Below are positions 42,882-50,950 of a DNA stretch of 64,000 nucleotides, piece after piece. The stretch covers positions 1 through 64,000 of the forward strand of contig NZ_RXHU01000065.1 of NCBI RefSeq assembly GCF_003955665.1, written 5' to 3'. This stretch comes from Paenibacillus whitsoniae (GTDB lineage Bacteria > Bacillota > Bacilli > Paenibacillales > NBRC-103111). A model generated the notes under the pieces. It ran no database searches. It was not told where the DNA came from and saw nothing but the letters and a program-made list of their open reading frames with translations. The first letter of the stretch is position 1; every line of letters begins with the position of its first letter. The position numbers and the translations under genes are program-made.

Positions 42882-44222
42882 TCAAGAAATATTTTGTTCA
42901 TACAGGTCTTCTTCGTTCTCACTTGCCGTCCGCTTCACCGTCACGCGGGAAATACGTAGGTGATCCGTCTCTTCGACGGTAAACGTGAACTCCTCGTTGT
43001 AGACCACTTGCTGGTTACGGCTTGGCGGAATCTCAATTTGCGAGTAGATCCAACCGCCGATTGTATCGTAATCGTCCGACGCGATCTCAAGACCGAAATA
43101 TTCGTTCACCTCGTCGATGAGCAGAAGCCCGTCAATAGAGAACGTATGTTCATCTTTCATTTCAATGGTCGGACGCTCTTCGTCAAATTCATCCTGAATT
43201 TCGCCAACGATTTCCTCCATGATGTCCTCCAGTGTCACAAGACCGGAAGTACCGCCGTATTCGTCGATCAAAAGCGCCATTTGGCTTTTGCGTTTCTGCA
43301 TCATTTTCAGCAGGTCGCTGATCTGTATGGAGTCCGGCACCGTGGTGATCGGCCGAATAATCTTCTTAATACCGCGCAGATTGGCGTCTGGCTTGAGCAA
43401 ATCCTTGATATGGACGAAACCGATAATATTGTCCTTGTCAGGGTCGCAAACCGGATAACGCGTGCGCATTTCTTTGATGGCAATGGCCAGGTTCTCCGAG
43501 TAAGTGAGCCCGGCGTAGAGACATTCCATTTCAGTCCGCGGTATCATAATTTCGCGCGCCGTCGTCTCGGCGAATTCAAATATATTATCAACAAGCGTAA
43601 GCTCTGTGTTATCGATGAGTCCGTTTTTGTGGCTTTCTTGCATCAGCACGCGAATTTCTTCCTCGGTGTGAGCCGATTCGTGTTCCGTCGCAGGCTCAAT
43701 GCCGGCACGGCGCAGCATCCAATTGGAGATGCCGTTCAGGATCCAAATGAAAGGGTACATGATTTTAAAAATAACAACCATCGGGCCCGACGAAAATAAC
43801 GTAACTTCTTCCGCTTTCCGTATGGCGTACGTTTTGGGGAACTGTTCACCCAAGGTGATATGCAGCGTCGTCATTAAAGAAAAGGCAATGATAAAAGTAA
43901 TGGTATGAAATACAGAATCGGGCAAATGCAGCGGCGCAAATAACGGTTCCAAAATTTTGGCGAAGGTCGGCTCCCCGACATAACCAAGTCCGAGTGACGT
44001 CAACGTAATTCCCAACTGACAGGCCCCCAGATAGGCATCCAGGTTGTTCATAATCCGTTGCGCGAATTTCGCGTTGCGTCGCCCTTCTCCGACAAGCGAC
44101 TCAATCCGGCTTCCTCGTACTTTTACCATGGCAAATTCCGCTGCAACAAAAAAACCGTTCAACAACACCAGTCCAAACATTAACAGAAAACTGATTAACG
44201 TTTCGGGCAAAGGATCTTCCAA
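42882..44222 (-). CDS. CNNM/CBS transporter-associated protein (hemolysin C/YhdP type)
   Basis: A 446-residue inner-membrane protein. N-terminal CNNM (DUF21) domain with four helices (FLLMFGLVLLNGFFVAAEFA, then GITLTSLGLGYVGEPT), an EFAETTAREIMIPRTEMECL linker, a pair of CBS domains around 210-330 (NIIGFVHIKDLL, SQMALLIDEYGGTSGLVTLE), and a C-terminal CorC_HlyC domain. Family members affect magnesium efflux. Single-gene unit. Confidence 0.88.
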   Translation of the reverse strand: MEDPLPETLISFLLMFGLVLLNGFFVAAEFAMVKVRGSRIESLVGEGRRNAKFAQRIMNNLDAYLGACQLGITLTSLGLGYVGEPTFAKILEPLFAPLHLPDSVFHTITFIIAFSLMTTLHITLGEQFPKTYAIRKAEEVTLFSSGPMVVIFKIMYPFIWILNGISNWMLRRAGIEPATEHESAHTEEEIRVLMQESHKNGLIDNTELTLVDNIFEFAETTAREIMIPRTEMECLYAGLTYSENLAIAIKEMRTRYPVCDPDKDNIIGFVHIKDLLKPDANLRGIKKIIRPITTVPDSIQISDLLKMMQKRKSQMALLIDEYGGTSGLVTLEDIMEEIVGEIQDEFDEERPTIEMKDEHTFSIDGLLLIDEVNEYFGLEIASDDYDTIGGWIYSQIEIPPSRNQQVVYNEEFTFTVEETDHLRISRVTVKRTASENEEDLYEQNIS

Positions 44223-44484
44223 TACCGTACCTATCCCCTTTAAAAAGTGCCAAACGCACCAAGGAGACTAGGTGCACCTCCCTTAATTTCAATTGAATTT
44301 AAAATATCACTATTCATTATATAATAATACTCTAAGCATTCAAAGGTGCGAATATGACTCCTCAAGGCAAATAGTACGAGCAAAAGGGAGCAAAAGGCGT
44401 AAAACCTTCCGTTTACGGGCTTATATTCGGGATTAACGCGCTCGCGAAGCATTTTTTTCGTGATTTTCACTACAGAATCGTATA
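44223..44484. other. Intergenic region without a recognisable gene
   Basis: AT-rich stretch upstream of the CNNM gene. It must contain that gene's promoter, but I cannot assign one with confidence. No open frame with a ribosome site on either strand. Confidence 0.45.
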
Positions 44485-44520
44485 AAAAAGAAAACAAGCC
44501 GATCACTCGGCTTGTTTTCC
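44485..44520 (-). terminator. Terminator of the DUF4190-like gene
   Basis: On the minus strand GAAAACAAGCCGAG pairs with CTCGGCTTGTTTTC-type bases around a short loop (stem about 11 bp, loop TGAT) and continues into TTTTTTATAC. Confidence 0.88.
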
Positions 44521-44527
44521 CCATAGG

Positions 44528-44929
44528 CTACGCATAAAAAGGAACGAGTAGGAAATAAGCGGCAACTGCCAGTAACCCCAGAGCAATCGACCAGCCGCCA
44601 AGCGCTTTGTTGCCCATGACAACGGCGATCACGCCAAGGATAATGCCCGAGATTCCCAAGAGTACCGGCCAAACGAACAGCGATGCAAGCGCAACAAACA
44701 GGGCAAAATACCCCACCGCCTTATTGCGGGTAACGGCCTCAACCAGTTCCCCAACTTCTTGATCGCTGACCGAAGATTCCGTTCCATATGCGCTGCGGTT
44801 CAAGGCACGAGGCGGAGCCGCAATCTCCGCCGCATACTCTTCCTTCAGGTCAAGCCCGCTTTCGACGCGCAGCTGTTCCTTCTGGAACCGCTCCTTGGTG
44901 GCTGTGTGCAAAGAGTCGTCCTCTTTCAT
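44528..44929 (-). CDS. DUF4190-like small membrane protein
   Basis: A 133-residue protein: polar, charged N-terminal half (1-75), then two or three hydrophobic helices, with LGISGIILGVIAVVMGNKAL, GGWSIALGLLAVAAYFLLVP. The helix-Gly-rich-helix layout is that of DUF4190 proteins often found in Firmicutes. No known function. It may be co-transcribed with the DUF1540 gene 25 bp upstream. Confidence 0.65.
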   Translation of the reverse strand: MKEDDSLHTATKERFQKEQLRVESGLDLKEEYAAEIAAPPRALNRSAYGTESSVSDQEVGELVEAVTRNKAVGYFALFVALASLFVWPVLLGISGIILGVIAVVMGNKALGGWSIALGLLAVAAYFLLVPFYA

Positions 44930-44953
44930 CAGGCTACCTCCGTCTCTTGCGTC

Positions 44954-45169
44954 TTAGCTGCTTGACTTTTGCTTAAATGTTTGACAACATGTCGCTGCCG
45001 CTTCACCTGCGGTGTCTTGATGATTGTGATCGAATGATTCCGAGGCAAATTCCTCATCGAAGTTAGCAGATGCATGCTGATCAATCTCAATCATGATAGA
45101 ATCGGCATTGCATTTGTTCCCCTTCTTCCAATATTCACAATTGGCTACTGCACATGATACTTCTGGCAT
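44954..45169 (-). CDS. DUF1540 cysteine-motif protein
   Basis: A 71-residue protein starting MPEVSCAVANCEYWKKGNKC, with GGGGGTGATTAGC as ribosome site (ATG at 45169; an in-frame start at 45190 lies before it). Three cysteines in the C-x5-C-x7-C pattern, then SIMIEID and a second Cys-Cys near the C terminus, match DUF1540, a putative metal-binding family of Firmicutes with one or two such motifs. Here the second motif is degenerate. Function unknown. Confidence 0.8.
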   Translation of the reverse strand: MPEVSCAVANCEYWKKGNKCNADSIMIEIDQHASANFDEEFASESFDHNHQDTAGEAAATCCQTFKQKSSS

Positions 45170-45211
45170 GCTAATCACCCCCACTAACAATTTGCCCGTG
45201 GGGGGAATAAC

Positions 45212-46318
45212 CTATTCTTCGCTTAGCTTGTCAGATAGCACCAGAAACATCGCGTGCGACCACAACAGCGGCAGCGCCGGCTCACCCAGCTTCTCAACCC
45301 ATTCGTGATAAGCTGACGGCTCGCGCATCGCATCTTCGGACTGCTCTGGGAGCCGCCCCAGCCCATCCGCTTTACTGACGATCCAATTCAGACACCGTTC
45401 CGCTTCCACACGATTGCCAAGCTCCGCTTGATACAAACCGTACCATGCAGTCAGTAAAATCCATTCCCCGCCGCCATAATAGCGATCTTCGGCATAGCGC
45501 TGAACGCCAGTGCCTCCCGGCCTGAGCTCAGCCTCAATCGCTTGCACGGTCCCGCGCATGACAGGATCTTCGGCATCGCATACGCCAAACGGCAAACAAA
45601 GCCACAAGAGACTCGCATCGACACCGCGGAGCGCAGGACGCCAAATTTCATCGATACAATGAATCGACTTTACAAAATGTCCGTCCACAATGGCATGCTC
45701 ATAAATAAATGCCTTGATTAGTGCCGCTTTCTCTAGTAGTTCCCTACGGTTCTCCAACTCGCCTAACGCTTTCAATCCGCCATATACGCAGGCTAGCGTC
45801 GCCGGATGTACATAATCCGGAAACTCTTCCCAGCAATCGAAATTCGGGTAATGCCAGAAGGTCATTAAGTAATCGACCGAGATTTCAACACTATCGCGAA
45901 GCTCTGACAGCAATTCCCGATTCCCTGTCAATCGAACATGCTCCGCCAGTCCCCACAGCCACGCTCCATAGCCATCCAGTTGAAAATGCCCCCACTCCGA
46001 ACGGTCGTCACGGCCGTCCAAATGATAGCGCGTTCCCAAAAACTCGGATCGGTCAATCCAAATACGCTGCTCGTGCTTATGCCTAAGCGCTTCTACCGTC
46101 GGTCGCTTATCTTTCAGCACACGATGCACCCATCTATAGAACAAGGCGCTGCTTTCGTGCTTGCCCACGCGATCCATCGCATTCGCGATAAACGTGCCGT
46201 CCCTAAGCCAACTGTAAGCATAGGTTGGAAATAATGGTGAGGCAATATACCCGCCGCTAGGGTGCTGATTCATTGTAATAATAGCAATGCTGCTTTGGAC
46301 TAGCGCTTCGCGATTCAT
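45212..46318 (-). CDS. Glycoside hydrolase family 15-like protein
   Basis: Cytosolic (alpha/alpha)6-barrel protein of 368 residues, similar to glucoamylase/glucodextranase-type GH15 enzymes. Start at the ATG at 46318 (MNREALVQSS) after AAAGGGG; a start at 46366 would overlap the preceding terminator. Motifs: YIASPLFPTYAYSWLRDGTF near residue 25, FDCWEEFPDYVHPAT with a candidate acid near residue 165, and GEWILLTAWYGLYQ. No signal peptide is present, so it should act on intracellular sugars. Substrate unknown. Confidence 0.8.
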   Translation of the reverse strand: MNREALVQSSIAIITMNQHPSGGYIASPLFPTYAYSWLRDGTFIANAMDRVGKHESSALFYRWVHRVLKDKRPTVEALRHKHEQRIWIDRSEFLGTRYHLDGRDDRSEWGHFQLDGYGAWLWGLAEHVRLTGNRELLSELRDSVEISVDYLMTFWHYPNFDCWEEFPDYVHPATLACVYGGLKALGELENRRELLEKAALIKAFIYEHAIVDGHFVKSIHCIDEIWRPALRGVDASLLWLCLPFGVCDAEDPVMRGTVQAIEAELRPGGTGVQRYAEDRYYGGGEWILLTAWYGLYQAELGNRVEAERCLNWIVSKADGLGRLPEQSEDAMREPSAYHEWVEKLGEPALPLLWSHAMFLVLSDKLSEE

Positions 46319-46337
46319 CTCGGCAAGGCCCCTTTCT

Positions 46338-46369
46338 AAAAAGAAAAGAGATGCGCTCGAACGCATCTC
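46338..46369 (-). terminator. Terminator of ypuI
   Basis: On the minus strand GAGATGCG pairs perfectly with CGCATCTC around a six-base loop, followed by TTTTCTTTTT. It also lies in the leader of the GH15 gene. Confidence 0.88.
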
Positions 46370-46400
46370 CTGATGTCTAATGTGTGTAGGTCAGTTTGGA

Positions 46401-46901
46401 TTATACTTTCTCGCCTTGCATACGGCGCTGTGTGATGTAATCCGTTTCATAGTAAGCCAAGTCTTCCCGAAGCTCTTCGAATACTTTTGACAATTCAATT
46501 GTCAAGTCACGAACTTCGCGGCAAGGCTTTTTGCGGAAACGAATGGCATCTTGGCCCGTGTAGGCATAGCGGCCGTCTTCCGAATAGCACTCATTTTTAG
46601 GATAGAAGAAGGTATTTACGCATGTATGGTATACCTCATAGAGCACTTTTTCCGAAAAATCAACATTGAATGTCGGACGTCGCAAGCTAACGCCTAGTTT
46701 CTCATATGCCACTTCACAGAAGACGAGCAGGTGACGCGTGTCCTGTAAATAACCGCGGTAAAACTCATCCATCGCAGGATCATTTTCCACATTGAGTTGA
46801 GAAAGCGAATGTTGATTTAGAAACAGTTCCATTTTGGCCGTTGTTTCTTTCAGTTTCGTACGCGTAGATTCACAAACATTCTTGACATTAAAAACAGCCA
46901 T
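46401..46901 (-). CDS. ypuI: YpuI family protein (DUF3907)
   Basis: A 166-residue helical cytosolic protein resembling B. subtilis YpuI, with RHLLVFCEVAYEKLGVSLRR, the YEVYHTCVNTFFYPKNE segment and ELREDLAYYETDYITQRR at the end. AGGAGG precedes the ATG. The upstream leader begins immediately before repeat copy 3 (46926-47091), so its promoter must lie beyond or inside that repeat. No known function. Confidence 0.75.
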   Translation of the reverse strand: MAVFNVKNVCESTRTKLKETTAKMELFLNQHSLSQLNVENDPAMDEFYRGYLQDTRHLLVFCEVAYEKLGVSLRRPTFNVDFSEKVLYEVYHTCVNTFFYPKNECYSEDGRYAYTGQDAIRFRKKPCREVRDLTIELSKVFEELREDLAYYETDYITQRRMQGEKV

Positions 46902-46925
46902 TATGAAGACCTCCTATATGTGCGT

Positions 46926-47091
46926 GTTCAAAAAGTCGGATTTTCAGCACCGAGAAGGTTGCGAGAAGCTGAAGAAGGAGGAACGGAATGTAGGCAAACC
47001 TACATGAGTACCGGACTTCGAAGGTGAACGCAAGATTCGATGCCGAATAGCTTCCTGGCTTGCTTCGTGATCAAAAGACGACTTTTTGAAC
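46926..47091 (+). repeat. Repeat family copy 3 (166 bp)
   Basis: Perfect 13-bp inverted ends, GTTCAAAAAGTCG (46926-46938) and CGACTTTTTGAAC (47079-47091), same orientation as copy 1. The internal hairpin is again TGTAGG/CCTACA but its loop is CAAA rather than CAAAA. TACCTC follows the right end, as for copy 2. It fills most of the divergent gap between ypuI and the protease gene (46902-47242), so both promoters are near or in it. Confidence 0.85.
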
Positions 47092-47242
47092 TACCTCTTA
47101 TAATTGCGCTACTTCTATCCTACCATAAATTAATTCGAAGTGGTATATGTAAAACGCCGGGCAGAAGTGCATAAAACGTCTCGACTCTCCAAAACCTAAC
47201 TATAGCCTATTGGACATTGTTTTGTAAATGGAGGGGTTACTT

Positions 47243-49225
47243 TTGTGGCGGTATATCACGACAATTGCACTAATTTTATGCCTCGGGATCTTCGCCTTTC
47301 CCGCTCGGCCCAAGGATAGCGCCAAGCCGGGACCTGAGGTGTTCAGCGCCAAGCACGAAACTTCTTCCAAGTTAACACTGGTGGAACAAGATGTGAAGTT
47401 GACTGATGAATTATGCCGAAGCCAGTGCTCTCTCGATTATGCGAAAATGCTGGCCCAAATCGACAGCGGCATGCCGGCGCAGGCTGTGCTGAGCGATATG
47501 CAAAAGCATCATGAGAAAATGCATCTGCTGATTTGGACAAAGCGCGGTGAACCGCTGGAAAAAGGGGTAACATCGGGGGATGTCGCTGCCGGAAGCTATA
47601 AAAAAGAGGCTTCGAAGTACTTAGCGGAAGCGAAAAAGCAAGTCGATCAAGGCAAACATTATCAATCTCCGAAATTCGGCGCAGGCAAGGATGTTTACTT
47701 TGTTCAAGGAACGCCGGCCGTGACCGGCAAAGACGGACTGGTTGGACTCATCCATCAAGATGTGCTCTATCAAGTAACGGACCATCAGATGAAAAACTTG
47801 CGTCTCGAGCCTTATCCGAACGAAAATCGTTGGAAAATCGAATCCGTTCATACCGATACCTTGCAGGACAAAGTCGTCGATCATCCCGAAGATAACCAAG
47901 GAACGAGCCACTATCATCAAAATGAAGTCGTCGTCCGCTTCAAAACGGATCCGAACGCTGCACAGCTTAAGCAAATACAAGCGGAAATAAAAGCAACATC
48001 CCTGCAAAAGCTTGGCTACACCTATGTGTTCCGCACGAGCAGCATGGAAGCTAAAGCATTAATGGCTTACTTTAAAAAATGGGATGTCGTCTATGCGGAG
48101 CCGCATTATCTTTATTTGACGAACGATGAAAGGGCTAGGAATCACGAAGAAAAGAGCGGGGCTGCAGCGGCCGATGAAACAGAAGGCGAAATTTCCAGCA
48201 ATTTTACGCCGAACGATAACCTCTACAGCCGTTATCAATGGAATCTGCCGCTAATCGAAACCGTGCAGGGCTGGCAGCTCAACCGCGGCGCCAGCGATGT
48301 CATCGTCGGCGTTGTGGATACCGGCGTCGATCTCCAGCACCCCGACTTGCAGGGGCAACTGCTTCCGGGCTACAACGTCGTCAGCGGCAACAGCGATCCG
48401 CAGGACGACGTGGGCCACGGCACGCATGTCGCAGGCGTTATTGCAGCGCTCGTCAACAATAACCGCGGCGTGGCCGGCATGACGTGGTACAACAAGGTGC
48501 TGCCGGTCAAAGTGCTGGACGAAACAGGTGCGGGCAGCACGTACTCCGTGGCGCAAGGCATCATCTGGGCGACGGATCACGGCGCCAAAGTCATTAATTT
48601 AAGCCTCGGCAACTATGCCGACTCCGGCTTCCTGCACGATGCGATTAAATACGCGTTTGACAAAGATGTCGCGCTGATCGCGGCCAGCGGCAACGACAAT
48701 ACCGAACGGCCGGGCTATCCGGCGGCCTATTCGGAAGTGTTTGCCGTCGCTGCAACCGATTCAGAGAATATGAAGGCAACATTCTCGAACTACGGCGACT
48801 ACATCGACGTGGCCGCACCAGGCGTCAGCATCGCCAGCACATACCCGAACAACCAGTATGCCGCGCTTTCCGGCACTTCCATGGCAAGCCCGCATGTCAC
48901 GGCGCTTGCGGCTTTGGTCCGTTCGACCAATCCGAATCTGAAAAACACGGAAGTGTATGAGCTTATCCGCAAATCTGCGCGTGATATCGGGGACGAAGGC
49001 AAAGATAATTATTTCGGTTACGGCGTCATCGATGTCGTCAAAGCGATTCAGCTTGCCGAGGAAAGCGTGGGTAACACACAATCAGCCCCGGCCGAAACCC
49101 CAACTTCTGAGGAAGAATCAAGCACAACGACGAATGCGAGCGACCGTGTGTCTGCGCCGCTGCCATCCTGGCCACAGACGTTGGCACGGCAGCTGTATTT
49201 GATTACGCGACGGCATTTGGATTAA
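47243..49225 (+). CDS. Subtilisin-family (S8) serine protease with a large N-terminal domain
   Basis: Secreted or anchored serine protease of about 660 residues. I prefer the TTG at 47243, because GGAGGGG lies 6 bases upstream and the ATG at 47228 contains that site; numbers below count from the ATG. A membrane/signal segment (about 7-26) is followed by an unfamiliar domain (about 45-225), an inhibitor-like propeptide (VVVRFKTDPNAAQ, about 233-300), and the S8 domain with Asp364 (VDTGVD), His397 (GHGTHVAG), Asn489 and Ser551 (GTSMASPH). A Ser/Thr/Pro-rich tail ends it. A close Paenibacillus subtilisin, not a housekeeping gene. Confidence 0.88.
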   Translation: MWRYITTIALILCLGIFAFPARPKDSAKPGPEVFSAKHETSSKLTLVEQDVKLTDELCRSQCSLDYAKMLAQIDSGMPAQAVLSDMQKHHEKMHLLIWTKRGEPLEKGVTSGDVAAGSYKKEASKYLAEAKKQVDQGKHYQSPKFGAGKDVYFVQGTPAVTGKDGLVGLIHQDVLYQVTDHQMKNLRLEPYPNENRWKIESVHTDTLQDKVVDHPEDNQGTSHYHQNEVVVRFKTDPNAAQLKQIQAEIKATSLQKLGYTYVFRTSSMEAKALMAYFKKWDVVYAEPHYLYLTNDERARNHEEKSGAAAADETEGEISSNFTPNDNLYSRYQWNLPLIETVQGWQLNRGASDVIVGVVDTGVDLQHPDLQGQLLPGYNVVSGNSDPQDDVGHGTHVAGVIAALVNNNRGVAGMTWYNKVLPVKVLDETGAGSTYSVAQGIIWATDHGAKVINLSLGNYADSGFLHDAIKYAFDKDVALIAASGNDNTERPGYPAAYSEVFAVAATDSENMKATFSNYGDYIDVAAPGVSIASTYPNNQYAALSGTSMASPHVTALAALVRSTNPNLKNTEVYELIRKSARDIGDEGKDNYFGYGVIDVVKAIQLAEESVGNTQSAPAETPTSEEESSTTTNASDRVSAPLPSWPQTLARQLYLITRRHLD

Positions 49226-49232
49226 TCATATG

Positions 49233-49276
49233 AAAAGCGGTGCCATGGAGTGTAATCTCCTTAGCACCGCTTTTTT
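49233..49276 (+). terminator. Terminator of the protease gene
   Basis: AAAAGCGGTGC pairs with GCACCGCTTTTTT around a 20-nt loop, a few bases after the stop. Confidence 0.9.
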
Positions 49277-49294
49277 ATTTGACACATATGCATA

Positions 49295-49322
49295 ATGCCC
49301 GCAAGGCATAAGCCATGCGGGC
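49295..49322 (-). terminator. Hairpin at the 3' side of rnpB
   Basis: On the minus strand GCCCGCA pairs with TGCGGGC around a 12-nt loop, about 14 bases after the mature rnpB end. The following U-tract is weak (ATTATGC), so it could be a processing or termination hairpin. Confidence 0.5.
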
Positions 49323-49335
49323 AGTCGACTGAAAT

Positions 49336-49755
49336 GGAAAGCTTGCCGTAAGCCGGGTTCTGTACTTCCGGTGGTCGTAACGGGCGTCTGTCCCCTGCCA
49401 CCATCGAAGCGACAATCATCTATCTAGGCCGTGCATTGCTGCATGGCTCAAGCGACCAACCCGAACGCGTCTCAGGCGAAGACTGCCGCCTCGAAAGCGG
49501 CTTGCGTTCCTCTAGGTCTTGCTCCAAGTGGGGTTTACCAGGATCTATGTCACCATAGAACCTCGTGGTCTCTTACACCACGGTTCCACCCTTGCCTGAT
49601 CTCCTTGCGGAGCCATCGGCGGTCCGTTTCTGTGGCCCTATCCTTCAACTCGCGTTGACTGGACGTTATCCAGCACCCTGCCTTATGGAGCCCGGACTTT
49701 CCTCTCGCTGCAGCTTACCTGCAGCCAGCGATTGTCTGTCAAACTTTCCAGTGCA
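49336..49755 (-). ncRNA. rnpB: RNase P RNA (type A-like)
   Basis: Catalytic RNA of RNase P, which removes tRNA 5' leaders. On the minus strand the conserved core GAGGAAAGTCCGGGCT is at 49689-49704, followed by the CCATAAGGCAGGGTGC and GGTAAACCCCAC stretches, GCTTGAGCC, AGATAGATGATTG and the closing ACAGAACCCGGCTTA. The P1 helix is perfect: GGAAAGTTTG (49740-49749) pairs with CAAGCTTTCC (49336-49345). Several loops, such as CCGCCGATGGCTCCGC and GCTTGAGCC, follow the E. coli type A plan, not the B. subtilis type B one. The 5' end is inferred from the promoter. Confidence 0.95.
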
Positions 49756-49761
49756 TAGGCT

Positions 49762-49790
49762 AGTATACTAGGATTGCTCCTGAATTACAA
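49762..49790 (-). promoter_or_regulatory. Sigma-A promoter of rnpB
   Basis: On the minus strand TTGTAA (49785-49790) and TATACT (49762-49767) with exactly 17 bp between them, about 7 bp before the inferred RNA start. Confidence 0.8.
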
Positions 49791-49840
49791 CACCCGATCG
49801 TTTCCTGCATAGCCAAAACGTTAACCATTCGCGCTTCCGC

Positions 49841-50950
49841 CTATAGGAACTGGAACGGCTCCGTCGAAAGCTCAGACGCGATCACCTGCGTCTGGGTCTT
49901 GGCCAGCTGCGCGGCGAGGTAGTCCGCGACGCCGCGCTTCATGACTTTCTCGACGTTGTGCCCAACGTCGAGGAGTGCAATCCCCGCCGCGAGCGCATCG
50001 TGCGCGGTGTGGTAGTCAATGTCGCCGGTGACGAGCACATCGGCGCCCGCAAACATGGCATGCCGCACGTAGCGGCTGCCGGAACCGCCCAGCACGGCCA
50101 CCTTGCGGATGGGCCGTGCCAGATCGCCGACGACGCGCACCGCCGGCACGTCGAACACCCGCTTCGCGTGCGCCGCAAGCTCGCGAAGCGTCATGGCCGC
50201 GGGCAGCTTGCCCACGCGCCCCAAACCGAACACTCTACCCTTCAGATCCATCGGGTAGAGGTCATAGGCCACCTCTTCGTAAGGGTGGGCCTTCAGCATG
50301 GCCTGCACCGCCCTGCGCTGCACAGAGGCGGTGACAATCGTCTCCACGCGTACCTCGGCTACGCGTTCCAGCTTGCCTACCTCCCCAATGAACGGATTCG
50401 CGCCTTCCTGCGGAAGGAACGTACCGGTCCCGGGGATGTTGAACGAGCAAGAGCTGTATTGGCCGATGCCGCCAGCTCCCGCCTTAAAGAGCACATCCAG
50501 AACTGCCTGGTGATGCGTCTCGGGCACAAACACAACCAGCTTCTGCAGCTTCTCCGTATGCACATCTTCCAGATGTGTCAACTCCTGCAGCCCCAGCTGG
50601 CTCGCCAGCAAATCGTTGACGCCGCCCTCGGCTACATCCAGATTCGTATGGGCGATGTAGACCGCGATGTCGTGTTTGATCAGCTTTTCATACAATCGCC
50701 CTGCAGGCGAATCCGTTTGCAGATGGGCCAGCGGCCGGAAAATAATCGCATGATGCGCGATGATCAAGTCCACGCCCGCGGCAATCGCTTCATCCACCAC
50801 CGCATCGGTGACATCCAGCGCCACCAGCACTCTGCGAATATCCTTTTGAAGCGTGCCGAGCTGCAAGCCAATCTTATCATCCGCCATCGCATAATGCTTT
50901 GGCGCAAGCTGCTCAAACAGTTGAATTACCGTTTGACCTTTTGCAAACAT
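49841..50950 (-). CDS. Nif3-like dinuclear metal protein (YqfO type)
   Basis: Nif3/DUF34 family protein of 369 residues. The two halves of the metal-binding fold are separated by a PII/CutA-like insertion (about 125-230, HTEKLQKLVVFVPETHHQ), as in YqfO of Bacillus. Metal ligands appear as IIAHHAIIFRPLAHLQ in the first half and LDVGHNVEKVMKRG in the second. The ATG lies 25 bp inside the end of trmK, with GGAGGTG upstream. Biochemical role not settled in the literature. Confidence 0.9.
   Translation of the reverse strand: MFAKGQTVIQLFEQLAPKHYAMADDKIGLQLGTLQKDIRRVLVALDVTDAVVDEAIAAGVDLIIAHHAIIFRPLAHLQTDSPAGRLYEKLIKHDIAVYIAHTNLDVAEGGVNDLLASQLGLQELTHLEDVHTEKLQKLVVFVPETHHQAVLDVLFKAGAGGIGQYSSCSFNIPGTGTFLPQEGANPFIGEVGKLERVAEVRVETIVTASVQRRAVQAMLKAHPYEEVAYDLYPMDLKGRVFGLGRVGKLPAAMTLRELAAHAKRVFDVPAVRVVGDLARPIRKVAVLGGSGSRYVRHAMFAGADVLVTGDIDYHTAHDALAAGIALLDVGHNVEKVMKRGVADYLAAQLAKTQTQVIASELSTEPFQFL

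Noticed and set aside
49431..49658. 75-codon plus-strand frame in the rnpB locus
   Set aside because: It lies across RNase P RNA on the opposite strand; the RNA structure explains the region.
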